Below are positions 24,285 to 35,940 of a DNA stretch of 64,000 nucleotides, in pieces. The position numbers were made by a program, and so were the translations under genes. Source of the stretch: Vigna angularis (lineage: Eukaryota > Streptophyta > Magnoliopsida > Fabales > Fabaceae); assembly GCF_016808095.1 (NCBI RefSeq), contig NC_068970.1, positions 44,923,630 to 44,987,629 on the forward strand, read 5' to 3'. How positions within the stretch are numbered: the stretch's first letter is position 1; each line of letters starts with the position of its first letter. The notes beneath the pieces are model-generated. The model made no database searches, was not told the DNA's origin, and was given only the letters and a program-made list of their open reading frames with translations.

Positions 24285-24430
24285 ACACATGTCTTAAATT
24301 TCATGAAAATTTGCAGTTGTGTTTTGTATTGATCTTCAGGTGCATATTTGATTGTGATTTATAGTCACTTTCATTTCGTGTAACCTAAAGACTAATGCGA
24401 AATGCTGGAAAAATTTCGTGAAATTTTAGA
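24285..24430. repeat. Foldback repeat, copy 1
   Basis: About 146 bp that is an imperfect palindrome: the left arm starts ACATGTCTTAAATTTCATG, and the reversed right arm starts ACATATCTAAAATTTCACG. A second copy lies at 41589-41737 inside CACTA B. It stands exactly at the break of the copia reverse transcriptase. Confidence 0.75.
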
Positions 24431-25288
24431 TATGTTGTGATGGACGAACGACTCCAAGGAGAGGCCGATTGAAGTTGCGCGAACACAAACCTGACCTCCT
24501 CGAAGCTTTTCCGACGAAGAAGGATGCAACGGAATGTTGAGGAACTCGAAATCGAAGAATGACTCGAATGAAATCTAAGGAAACCGAGAGTGAACACAAT
24601 GAAACCCTAGACCTAGGTTTAAACGGTGGAAAATGGATTTTAAATGATGAGAAAGGTGTTTAATCGGTGGAAAATGATAAACAAGGTGAGGAGAGGTTTT
24701 TAATCGATCCAAAAGCTAGATCAATCGGTGAAAATGAAGAAATGGTGAAAAGGATGTGGAATCTGTGAAGAGAATGATGTTTATAGATGATGAAGAGGTG
24801 AATCTGTGAAGATAGAAATGGAGTAGAGGCTTACTGTGATGATGATGCATTTGAGAGGGAGAAACCCTAGCAGATGAGGTTTCTTGGAAGTGGAAAATGG
24901 GAGAAATGAAGATGTTCTCTGATGCGTGAGAGAGAAAATGACGAGGCAATGACCTCTGATGCGTGGTGAATGAAGATTGGTTGAATGATGTGCGCGAGAA
25001 GCTGGCTTGAAGTAATGAACAGTGCGTCGTGGAGGAGAGCATTAATGGAAGCACAATGGAGTAAAATGGAAGAATGAAAAAATAGGAAGTGTGCTTGGAA
25101 GGTGGCTAGAGGGAGTCTTTGGACTCTCTAGCCTGACTTTCTAAGAGAGAATAGTTTCTGATTCAGAAAACTCAATTCTCATTAAGCTCAAAAGTACCAA
25201 TTACAATAAAAGAGTTGGGTATTTATAGTAATCCATGCTCCTTAAGAGCTAAGCTATGAAAGGTAAAAATACAAAAAGAGGACTACAT

Positions 25289-26540
25289 CAGGCAGGATTC
25301 CATCATACCCTCCCTCTTAAAAAAAGATTTGTCCTCAAATCTGACAATCGCCTTATGAAGAAGCTCCACACAATCTTTGGGAGCATCGCCATCTTAGAGC
25401 AGCCTTATTCTTTTATATCCACTTTTTCTTCCTCCTGGATCAAACACAAATCTACAATAAACAACAAATATACTTTCAATTAATATCAATCCAAGAAAGA
25501 AGTTTTCTATAAAAACAAGGAAATAAGGACTTCTAATATTTTGTTTTATCACATTTGGAAATTCTAGAAGTCCAAATTCACTTTTGTCTTGAGTTAATTG
25601 TTTTAAAGATAACAATAACTCAAGATTTGAATTGTCATATTTTGAGAATGTTTTCATAGAATATATAATGACAATTGGTTTGAAAGAGAAGTTAAAAATT
25701 GAAAAATAATCAATTATTGGAAAAGAAGTAAAGATTTGGAAACCTTCCCTTTTAGGTTCCATAGTCTTTGAAAGAATAGGATTTGTCATCAGTAACAATT
25801 TCTCCTTTTCTTTCTTCTCTCTTTCTTGCCTTTCTCTCTTTTATTCTTTTCTTCTTTTTCTTGTCTTTCTTCTTCTTTTCTTTTCTCTTCTTCTCTTCTT
25901 CTTCTCTCTTCTTCATTCCTTAATTCCTCTTTTCTTCTCTCTTCTCTTTTCTCGTTTTCTTTTCTCTCTCTCTTCTCTTCTTCTTTCCTTTCTTCCTCTT
26001 CTTTTCTCTCAACCTCTCTTTCTCTTTTCTTATTCTTGAGCTCTTTAAGTCTTGCCCCAAACTCTAATTCTCTACGAAGAAACCCATGATCATTTAAACT
26101 CTCAAGAAATAGTTTTCCATCATCAATATAATCCCTAATTAGTTCTAGGTTTCTTTTAATGCTTGAAGGCACAAACTTTCTTCTCATGCAAACTTTTAAA
26201 TCATGCCAATCACGTATGGAGGACTTTCTACCTTTCCTAACATAATATTGTCTTTCATCCCACCACTCACTTGCATGCTTTCTAACTTAGAGAGATATAT
26301 GCTAAGGACATAATATTCACTCTCTCCATAAAACCAAGGATTTATTTTATCAATTTCTTTTTCCCAAGCTAGGTATGTTAATGCACCTATGTCTTTACCA
26401 AAGAATGGAAGATTCCTAGCTTGTTTAAACGTTTCATCAACATTATCTAACCTAGAAGACCTATATGAACTATAACAAGACATCTTTGTTTTTAAAAGTT
26501 TTCTTTGTGTGAAAGGTATACAAGATTCACACTTAGACAA
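25289..26540 (-). pseudogene. gag-like gene with an extreme Lys/Arg/Glu tract
   Basis: The first part (26540-26196) reads a retroviral-gag-like segment including LTYLAWEKEIDKINPWFYGE. After a frameshift near 26200 the frame 26187-25789 continues with MRRKFVPSSIKRN, the usual end of the plant gag domain, then about 80 residues made almost only of Lys, Arg and Glu. A third frame (25798-25394) has a non-repetitive tail, including EFGLLEFPNVI and FVFDPGGRK. Gag normally packages element RNA. The charged tract is expected to form a long single helix. The breaks indicate a pseudogene. Confidence 0.65.
25801..26036 (-). repeat. Homopurine/homopyrimidine tract within the gag-like gene
   Basis: About 235 bp almost purely C and T on the plus strand (G and A on the coding strand). 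It encodes the Lys/Arg/Glu helix. Tracts of this kind can form triplex DNA. The opposite-strand frame rich in Ser, Phe and Leu is only its shadow. Confidence 0.8.
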
Positions 26541-26954
26541 GTCCTGGGTAAGAGAGGTGAGTCATGAAGACTGCTTAAGTACCAAGTCTTACCTTGCCAG
26601 AAATGTCTTAGGTTACTACTAGTTACCCTTTAAACAAAAATCACCTTTAAAATCAAAGGACACAACTCACAAACAATCACAAACAATCAAGCACAATTAA
26701 AAGACTAGACTCTCGGACTCTAATGTGATAAGGCTTAGAGTTTAATCCCTTTTAGCCTAAATCACCCCTAAACGTAAAACACAAAGCAATTCAATATTAA
26801 AGTCTACTCCTATGGTGAGGCTTGTTGCTTTGTCTAACAAGACACAATCACCTGTCTAGTTATGCTAAAATTAAACCAATTAAAGTTGCCAAGAGTTTGA
26901 AAGAGCACCAAGAACTCTTTCAAAGCACTTGGACTTTATAAAAGGCCTTTTTAC

Positions 26955-29900
26955 ATGATATGCAATGTTGGCGTAGAAGCTTTTTCCCAAACGCATGTAT
27001 ATGAAACGATGTCCACTAATGTAGAGACTCCTTTGTATGTGGGTTCAACTAAGTTCACACGGTTGTCATCGATGTTAAGACTCATGAATTTAAAGGCGAC
27101 CAATGGATGGACTGATAAGAATTTTACAAAATTGTTGTCGCTATTGAATGAAATGCTGCCATATGGAAATACATTACCCACTCGTAATTATGATACAAAA
27201 AAAAAATTCTGATGGGTATGGAGTATAAATGGATACATGCATGTCCGAATGATTGCATATTATATAGGAATGAGTATGAGGTTTTGACAAAGTGTCCAAA
27301 ATGTGGGTTATCACAATACAAGTCAAAAAACAACAGTGAAGATAGTGGTCACACAAAAAAGAATGGTTCTGCTTGGAAAGTAGTTTGGTACCTTCCACTC
27401 GTGGCTAGACTTAAGCGTTTGTTCGCGAATCTGAAAGACGTTAAAAACCTAAGATGGCATGTAGATGAGAGAAAAACTGATGGGTTGCTTTGTCATCCAG
27501 TTGATTCAAAGAAATGGAAAAATATTGACCAAGAATTCCCCCAATTTGGTCAAGAATGTAGAAATCTTAGGTTTGGTTTAGCTACTGATGGAATGAACCC
27601 ATTTGGTAATTTAAGTACCAATCACAGTTGTTGGCCCGTTATATTGATAATTTACAACTTATCTTCTGGATTGTACATGAATAGAAAGTACATGATGTTG
27701 TCAATGCTGATATCTGGTCCAAAGCAGCTTGGAAATGACATAGATGTTTATCTCAGGCCACTAGTTGAAGACTTGAAGTTGTTGTAGGTTGATGGGTTTG
27801 AAATATTTGATGCCTTTGCTTCTGAAAATTTCATGATGCATGCCATGTTATTTTGCACTGTTAATGACTTCTCAGCTTACGATAATTTGTCGGGTGATAA
27901 CAGTTGAAAAACTGTTATTTTCATGCTTAAATTTGATACTAAAAGCAACCTTTAACACTTAGAAACTAGCTTGAAATCATGTTTTTGGTTATATTTTCAG
28001 AAATAAGAGAGATGGACAGGTTTATGCTTGATTTCAGTGTTTTATGTAGGTTTTAAGGTGAATTTGGTGAAAGAAGTGAAGAAGAACAGGAATGGAATCA
28101 GAAAAGACATCAAAAAGTGCAAGAAGAAGAAACTGCAACCACCGCTCAGCGGCAGTTTACCGCTGAGCGGCACTCAGTAACTCGCGTTGGCTCCGCTGAG
28201 GGGTGAAATGGGCGCTGAGGGGAAGAATCGAGCTCGCGCACTTACCGTTGAGCGGTAGTTTACCGCTAAGCGGCACTTTTATAGGCTTGGGCCTAATTTT
28301 CTGTAATTTACGAATATTATATAAGCTTTAGGTTTTCCTAGGGTTTGTATCTTTGGCAGAAACGAAGCAAACACTCTCTCTTCCACCCCTTTGAAGGAAG
28401 ATCTTGGATGCTCAGGCTACCTCTTCACCTTTCTAGGGTTTTATCTTTCATTCTTTCATTATTATTCATCTAGTTTCACCATGAATATGGTGAACTAAAC
28501 CTTGTATTGTTGTTGGGGAATCAATGTAGTCTTGTGAAACTCTCATATATGGAATTTGTTTTTACATCTTATATTTAAGACCTATGCTTTCTTTCATCAT
28601 TAGTTAGGGTTTTTCCTCTTTGCTCAATGCTTGCTTTGTTTAACTCATTCAATGCATGATTATTGATTTTGTCGATACAGGAACGTACGGGGAAGTCTAG
28701 ATCCGGGGAATTTCTCCCAATAGTATATTGGTTGTCGTTAAGCTCCTGCACTAAAAGAACTAATTATTAGGAATGCTAGGAATCGTATGAACTCGTAATT
28801 AGGGGTAGGCCTTCTTGAAAGGTAATTTAGAGAGTGGCATTAACAATGATGAAAAGAATGTTGAATTCCTAAAGTATATGAGAGTGGATAAGATGAAATT
28901 GATAACCCAACAACATACTCATCCATATATTCCATTGAAGTGTTTGTATTTTGTTTTAGCCATTGATCACATTCATGCATACATGTTTATTTTTTGTTTT
29001 GCATATTAAACTCCACTTATTTCGTTCTTAAGTCTTAAATAATCAACAAATCACATAACTAAACTAGGCCGTGAGTCCTTTGGGAGAACGATACTTGGTC
29101 TTACCAAGTTTATTACTTGAAACGATTCGGTCACACTTGCCGATTGTACAACAAGTTTGTGGCGCCGTATTTCGGTGTTCATAAATTTGTCATCATCGGG
29201 GTATAGTGTGAAGGGTCATAAAGCATGTCCTATATGTGAAGAAAACACTCCAGCTCATCAATTAAAACACAGAAGGAAGATAGTGTATATGCGTCATCGG
29301 AGATTTTTAATATCTAATCATCCATATCGAAGGTTAAAAAATCATTCAATGGACAACAAGAGAAAGATGATGCATCAATTCCACTTACTAACCTTAAAGT
29401 TGTTGAAAAAGTTAGTAAAGTGCGTCTTGTATTTGGGAAAACATCCAAGAAGTCATCTGTAACGACCCCTTGGAAGAAGAAATCAATATTCTTTGATCTT
29501 CCATATTAGTCAAAGTTAGACGTTAGACATTGCATATATGTGATGCATATAGAGAAGAATGTGTGATAGCTTGATTGGTACACTACTCAACATCCAGGGA
29601 AAAACAAAAGATGGAGAGAATGCTCATTTGGATTTGGTTGACATGAAGATCCGAGAAGAGTTGGCACCAACAAAGATTGGTAAACGTACTTATTTGCCCC
29701 CTACATGTTACACAATCTCCAAACAAGAGAAGATAAGTTTTTCCTTTGTTTAAAGCATATCAAGGTACCACAAGGATACTCTTCAAATATCAACAGTTTA
29801 GTGTCAATGCAGGACTTAAAGCTTGTTGGACTAAAGTCTCACGAATGTCACGTCTTAATGCAACAATTGTTACCGGTGGCAATTCATGAAATTTTACCCA

Positions 29901-30627
29901 AAAAAGTTAGGCAGACCATAACTCGATTGTGCTCATTTTTCTCGTTAATTTGTAGTAAAGTCATAGATCCTACAAAGTTAGATGAACTTCAAGGCGACAT
30001 TATTATCATCTTGTGTCAGCTAGAAATGTTTTTTCTCCATCCTTCTTTTTACATCATGCTGCATTTACTTGTTCATTTGGTCAGAGAAATCAAGTTGTGT
30101 GGACCAGTATACTTAAGATGGATCTATCTTATTCAGCGTTATATGAAGATATTGCAAGGGTATGTCAAAAATCAATATTGTCCAAAAGGTTCAATGATTA
30201 AAAGGTATATTGCTGAAGAAAGTATCGAGTTTTGTCTGATTATATGACTAAAGCAAATCTGATAGGAGTTCCTCGGACATCATGGTTAAATAGATGTTCT
30301 ACAAGTAAAAGCATCCGAGTTGTTAATGTGTTGACAATAAGAGTGGTGTCAAAATATATGAATCTAGTATGATACTAGATGATTTTCGAAAGGTTGGTTA
30401 TGAAGACGAACCGTTTATCATGGCATATCAAGCAAGTCAGGTTTTTTATGTCAAAGATCATGTGTCTGACCATTGGTATGTCGCTCTTCAAGGAAAAAAA
30501 CAAATTGAAGATAAAGAAGAGAATCTAAGTAATCTTCATATTACTGACAATAAATTTGGATGACGACCCTCTGGTTGATGATGTACATGCAATTCGGGAA
30601 GATCATAATGAAGGATTGTACATATGA
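26955..30627 (+). pseudogene. CACTA A TNP2-like transposase, interrupted by a solo LTR
   Basis: Plus-strand frames match the TNP2-type transposase of CACTA B. From 27212 a 191-codon frame holds CPNDCILYRNEYEVLTKCPKCG, a zinc-binding motif, and ends at a TAG (27785-27787) where B has Trp. The gene is then cut by the LTR within NLSG|YSVK. After it follow HKACPICEENTPAHQ (29219 on), the DUF4218-like part (29768-30240) and the DUF4216-like part ending near 30627. Further stops and frame changes occur throughout. The enzyme would bind terminal repeats and cut element ends; this copy cannot. Confidence 0.85.
27895..29195 (+). repeat. Solo LTR, copy 1 (Ty3/gypsy-like), inside CACTA A
   Basis: 1,301 bp, TGATAACAG...GTCATCA, with a perfect 5-bp target duplication TCGGG (27890-27894 and 29196-29200). 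CACTA B keeps the empty site at 43146-43152, which proves the insertion. A TATATAAGCTTTAGG promoter core is near 28317. Upstream, at 28145-28275, are GC-rich palindromic units such as CCGCTGAGCGG. The ending with GTGGCGCCGT...TTTCGG resembles Tat/Athila-type elements. No internal domain or second LTR is present. Confidence 0.9.
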
Positions 30628-30749
30628 CCAATCCATATGATTATGTATGAATTTCACATTTGTGTAGAAACTTATGGCTTTTCTTAAGTAATATATTTTA
30701 TTTTATAAGTCTTTTATTAATTTTTCATCTTATTTATTGTGACAAATAT

Positions 30750-33686
30750 ATGGCTTAGGCACCGCATTCATCAGGGGATGAAATCCCCACTTCTAAACCC
30801 ACCAGAGGAGCGACGAGGTTAAGACAACTTATACTTAGAAGAAATGCAGGTGAGAGGACACTTGTCATGATTGACGTGGTCATCGGAGTAGCATTTGGAC
30901 CAAATGTAGATTTTTTTAGGTATTACCTTGGAGTACTAGCACAAGATCGTATCTTTATCCTTACTCCATCATTTGACCATGTATCTAAGGTTGATCGGAA
31001 TCTAATCTGGCAAGATCTATTAGTAAATTAATCAATATTGCTCCAAATTCTAGTTTCATTATATTGATAAATTTATATTGATATAAGGTTACTACTTTCC
31101 TTACTGTAGATGACATTTGATATTCCAAATGTCGCGAGCCTAAGGAGTAGGCGTTTATCTACAATTGCTGAAAGACTTCGGGGTTTTAAGACAAAATTGA
31201 CATCAATATATATATTTGGAGCAAAAAGAAATGAAACTTCATGTTCAAAATATTCTGCAATTGACGAAGAAACTTGGCGTCAATTTGTACAACTTCGTTC
31301 ATCCGAGTCGTGGCAGGTAAATGTAGGTAAAATCATTCAATTCATAATTCCCCCAATTTTATAAATTAAAGAATGTTTCATTTTGTGATAGGAAACAAGG
31401 TCTAAAGCACAGGGTATAAGTGGTCAAAATGAAAATCCACACTTACTATCTCGTGGTGGATACATGAAGCTTGAGGAAAAAATAATCAAGCAGAAGTTAG
31501 ATAGTAGGCTTCCACTTTCTGAGGGTGGTGATGCTCCTCCTCCTTCTTCACCGCCATCTCTGCACGAGAAGTGGAAGTTAGCCCGTCTAAGATCATCGGG
31601 CTCCTATATTTCTGACAGTGCCAAAGACATATCAGAAAGACATGTAAGATGTCATTTCTCTTATTTTGACAACATTTTTGTTATATTACATAGATCTTTA
31701 AAATTATTTTGAAGTTTTGTTATGTTACAGGACTCCTTGGTTGAGTAGAGCTCCCAAGTTCAATTCACACAAGAAGGTCGTCAGGATATTCTTGCTAACT
31801 GCTATTGGACGACCTGAGCACCCAGGACAAAGGCGTTCTGCTGGAACTGGCATAGGCATTAGACTGTTCTTTGGGTCTTCCTCGTGTCCATCTTCATACA
31901 GATTAAGTAAAGAGTATGAACAAAAGCTGAAGCAGGACATCACGCAGGAGATCACAAAGAAGGTCCGGGCAATATTGTATGATGAAGTCGCTGAAATGGT
32001 TATGCGTCAGTTCTAGCAGTATGAGAGTTATGGCATGCGTCCGCAGTCATCTCCTGTAGCGGAACATGTTGTGCCTCCTACAAGTAAACTTAATAATCAT
32101 TTTTTTTATTAATTTACTTTTTGTATAACCTAACATTTAATTTGATAAGTAGAAGCGGCAAAGGAAGTTGCTTAGTTGCTAGTGCCCCAAGGGATGACAT
32201 GGATGACACTCGTCCATGTCAGCTATATATTATCTCTCCTACCGGGACCATGCTAGTGGCTCGTGGCACAATCTATGAGACAATCACTAGTGCATGTATG
32301 GAGCTAGGAGAAGATGTGGTTAAGGTCACGGTCGATGAAGTTGTCGTACCATATGCCTTTGTTCCTATGCCTACAAAGGAGTTTGTCACTGTGGCACAGG
32401 CATTTAAGTGCTTCACTACCTGGCCTAGACATTTGGTTGGTGTTGTATCCCCCGGTAAACACTCTTACTATATACTTCTCAATTTTAAACTTTACTTCTT
32501 ATTGACGTCAGAACATAACCATTTTTTCATGTAACAGTAGATAGAAAAAGAAGGAAGTCCTACACCGAAGAAGACTCATCTATTTGAGGACAACCCTCTT
32601 AGTGCGTTAGACGAGCTTTGTAACATCATTGCAGATGCACCGATGATTGTACCATGGGATTCTACTACATACTGAAGAATGCTGAGATCCCATTGTACTT
32701 GCATCAGCAAGATGTTAAGGATCTTGCGTCGGGGAGAGAAGAGATCAATATTTCACTCATTTAGTTGTGGATGATGTAAGTTTATGAGAACTTTTTTATA
32801 TAAAATTGATTTATCAAGTTACTTATATCAGATCATTTCTTGATTTCAGGTATATGTTTGGTGTAAGTAGCAAGATGGGGTTCAATGATGTATATGGGTT
32901 CATTGACCCCCAAATGACTCACGAATGAAATAAATTTGATGACATCCAAGCATACATCACCAGTTGTTTTGCAATGGGGAAGGAGCTATATTTTCTCCCT
33001 TATATACTTGGGTAAGTGAAGTTTGTTAACTTTAAAGTTTCATTTATGATTTTAGTATATGCCAATTAAGTTAATACTAATTTTAAGCGTCATTGGCAGC
33101 TACTCCATGTCGGAGAACACTACTATATGGTTTTGTTCATTGCACAAGTCTCCTCTCAACCCTCTTAGAAAAGTAGTAGATTGGTAAGAACCTCAATGTT
33201 TGAACTTTCTTTGTTATAGAAATGTATGCTAAAGAAATTTTTTTTAATAGTTCCCTTGCAGCACATATGATGTTGTTTGGGAGATCAACTGCTAAAACTA
33301 AAAAGCTTGCATGGTTGGCCCTTAAGGTTTGTTATTTTAGTCCATACTTTGTTACATTTTGTACCATTCTAATGATGTCACTTAACATTTTATAATTATG
33401 ATGATATATTGTAGTGTAATAGATAAATTAGGTCATATAAGTGTGGTTACTACATCATGTATTGGATGATGACTACTATTTGTGCACATGTTATTAATGG
33501 ATGGGAAATAGTAATATTTTGGTTTGAATTTTAATTTCTTTATAGTTTAGATTTGATATACACTAATTGAAATCATTGTGTTTTATGCAAAGATTCAATT
33601 TTACTACTTCAATTCCAGAGAAGTCACTTAAACACATAAGGAAAGCACTTGTTAAATATATAATTCAAATGTATAATAGTATGTAG
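30750..33686 (+). pseudogene. CACTA A second gene: Transposase_24-like plus Ulp1-like protease
   Basis: Multi-exon gene parallel to 45204-49571 of CACTA B. It starts ATG GCT TAG, so its third codon is a stop. The first exon reads SSGDEIPT, TRGATRLRQLILRRNAGER and LGVLAQDRIFIL; later exons read RSRRLSTIAERLRGFKTKL, SRGGYMKLEEKI and GRPEHPGQRRSAGTGIGIR. The protease-like end has NDVYGFIDPQMTHE (32890 on), HWQLL with a deletion (about 33093) and KCGYYIMYWMM (about 33440) with the expected catalytic Cys. Several stops show it is dead. The C48 (Ulp1) assignment is by motif only. Confidence 0.72.
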
Positions 33687-33939
33687 ATATTAGAATATAG
33701 TAAGTTCTACCTTAGTATATTTATTATTAGTTTAACTTTGTAAATTGGATTTATTTATGCTTCTGAGTTGATTTATGATTATATTGAATGGATTTATGTT
33801 TTAATATAATATTTATTGAAAATATATGATTCCTGATTGTGCTGGACTATTCTGGGTTATTAAATATATGCAGGTTTGTTTTTGTAGTTAGGAATGTAGC
33901 AGAAACATACATGTTCTTAAAAACGAACAGGGGAATACA

Positions 33940-34300
33940 CCTCAATTGTAATCATAATCGAGGCAGAAAGTCCTCTATGGCATCGGTTAATGTCACAACC
34001 GAGGCAGAAAAGCTGGCGAAAAAGCAAAAAAATAAAATAAAAAGCACTCTTCTACCTCGGTTGAGGTACCAACCGAGGCAGTAGAGTTCGAAATACTGCC
34101 TCGGTTCAGTAGGAATCGAGGCGAAAAGTCTGTCGGAAAAAAAAAGGAAAAACTTTCAGTTACTTGTGAACCGAGGCACAATCCTACCCCTTTTTGCCTC
34201 GGTTCTAAACCGAGTCAAAAAGTGGTAGACTTTTTGCCTCGCCTGTATATGCCTTGGTTGTATATGCCTCGGTTCAGGAACCGCTGCATATAGGCCAAAA
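33940..34300. repeat. Subterminal repeat block of CACTA A, right end
   Basis: Repeated TGCCTCGGTT and AACCGAGGCA units in both orientations, as in CACTA B. Arrays of short motifs in both orientations next to the termini are typical of CACTA elements and serve as transposase-binding sites in studied cases. The small frames here are by-products. Confidence 0.85.
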
Positions 34301-34578
34301 TAATCGTTGTCGTTTCCCTTGACTGAACCAGTGGCCATTTGTTCTTGCATGTTGATGAAAGATGTGATGCAATTATCAATATGATATGAAATTAGATCAT
34401 GAAAAAAATACAATGCATGCATATGCCTCAAGAGACGTTTGTTCATGATTTCATTATGGAAGATGTCATGTAGCTATTAGGAATGTATAAGAATAGGTGA
34501 AAGATGAAAGACTCAACAATTTATCTTTCATGCCTTAGGAAAGGTTTGACGCTTAAAGGTCTAAGGAAAAGTAGATGC

Positions 34579-35935
34579 TGATAACGTTTGAAAAACCGTT
34601 ATTTTTATACTTAATTTTGATAATCAATCAACCCTTTTTGACTTAGAAACTTGCTTTAACTCATGTTTTTGCTTTAGTTTTGTGAATAAGAGAGTTGAAG
34701 GTGAATTTAATGGTTTTGTGCTAGATTCTTTTGATTTTGTAGGTTGTTGGAATGATTTGAAAGAAGAGTTAAAGTATCGAATGATTGGAATGCAAAAAAG
34801 TCAATCAGAATGTAGAAAAGTCAACCAGTCAACCAAAAAAGTCAACCAGTCAACCAGAATGCAGAAAAGTAAACTAGAGTGCAGAAAAAGTTGCGCTGAG
34901 CGGTAATTTCCGCTGAGCGGCAGTTTTGAAGTGCCGAAATCACTGCTGAGCGCCAGTGTCGCACTTACCGCTGAGCGCCAAATTCCGCTGAGCGCTATTT
35001 TAAGTGGGTTTGGACCTATTTTCTGTTATTCTTATGGGCTGAGACCTGTTTTCTGTTATTTTTATGTTCTATTTAAGGACTTGCACGTCCTAGGTTTTGT
35101 GTCTTTTGATGGCTTAAGCACAGAAACACACTTTTCATTCTAGGGTTTTTTTTTATCTTTTCCATTCTTTCATTCCATTGTTCATCTAGTTCTTCCATGA
35201 CGATGGAGAACTAATCCTTATTTGTTGTTGGAAAAGATGTAACCTCTTAAACTCTCATGTATTTGAATTGATTCTTAATTTATATGATTTATTCATTATT
35301 TGTTAGGGAATTCATCTGTTTCTAATGCTTGCTCTATTTAACTCATTTAGTGCATGATTTATGAATTGCATGAGTGTCGGGAGGTTCCTTACAATTCAGC
35401 TTCTTCTTGAATTCTCCCAAGGGTAATATTTCTCAGGGATGAGGGTATGAGTACTTGGTCGTCTTAAGCTCTTGATCTTCAGACTTAATTCTCTAGGAAC
35501 GCTAGGAATTGCACGGCTAGGAATTAAGGCAGGCTTATTGCGCCGAGGGATCGGGTTCTAAGTAATTTAGTGAGTGACGTTAACATTAATGCATAAAGAG
35601 GAATTCTTATATACATGAGAGGGAACTTGGTGAAATCAAACCCCAACAACATATTCATCTCATATTATCAACTTCATCCATTCATTCTTGTGTTCAGCCA
35701 CAATTGATCAAATTGCATTCATGTTTATTTTATTGCATTTGCATTCAAAAACCCCAAAATATGTTCTTTAGAGTCTTAATTAGTTGAGTAATCACATAAT
35801 TGTTTAGTGTTGTGAGTCTCTTGGGAAACGATACTTGGTCTTACCATTTATTATTACTTGATACGATTCGGTACACTTGCCGAGGTCTTAACAAGTTTTT
35901 GACTCCGTTTTCGGGGATTAAAAATTTGTTTATGA
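34579..35935 (+). repeat. Solo LTR, copy 2
   Basis: About 1,357 bp, TGATAACG...TTTATGA, in the same family as copies at 27895, 47885 and 54424. The flanks GATGC (34574-34578) and CATGC (35936-35940) are an imperfect duplication, and the final CA is mutated, so this insertion looks older. Features are an AGTCAACC array at 34795-34870, GC-rich CGCTGAGCG units at 34888-35005 and a CTATTTAAGGAC core near 35069. It lies just outside the right end of CACTA A. Confidence 0.85.
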
Positions 35936-35940
35936 CATGC

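Larger units (their letters stand above)
24431..26945 (-). mobile_element. Minus-strand LTR retroelement relic with gag-like ORF and no pol
   Basis: Read on the minus strand, a gag-like gene (26540-25289) is followed by DLRTNLF and a purine tract (AAGAGGGAGGG, about 25300-25312), then an LTR-like stretch with TACTATAAATACCC near 25215 and splice- and poly-A-like DNA to about 24431. No reverse transcriptase or integrase fits in the space, so it is either a non-autonomous family or a deletion product. The stretch 26541-26945 is its leader, with no gene seen. Neither LTR could be delimited exactly. It separates the copia from CACTA A. Confidence 0.6.
26953..34333 (+). mobile_element. CACTA element A, 5'-truncated
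   Basis: Aligns along its whole length with CACTA B from about 42209 on: a TNP2-like gene, a Transposase_24/Ulp1-like gene and the right terminus. The right end reads ...GACTGAACCAGTG (to 34333), against ...GACTGTACTAGTG in B. The left end, including the transposase-associated domain and about 2.6 kb, is lost; the sequence starts abruptly next to the minus-strand retroelement. A solo LTR sits in the transposase gene at 27895-29195. Many stops in both genes show it is inactive. Confidence 0.85.

Noticed and set aside
25826..26089. Plus-strand Ser/Leu/Phe-rich frame
   Set aside because: Exact shadow of the Lys/Arg/Glu tract of the gag-like gene on the other strand.
28815..29009. 64-codon frame (and its near-copy at 48902-49084 on the other strand)
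   Set aside because: Lies inside solo LTR copies; no domain, and stops differ between copies.
33940..34300. Short repeats in alternating orientation that might suggest a CRISPR-like array
   Set aside because: Units are inverted and direct, irregularly spaced and lie at CACTA termini; this is a plant nuclear sequence.
34579..35935. Considered whether the 1.3-kb repeats were Helitrons or genes
   Set aside because: TG...CA ends, 5-bp target duplications at two copies and a TATA-like core with no helicase or hairpin end all favour solo LTRs.
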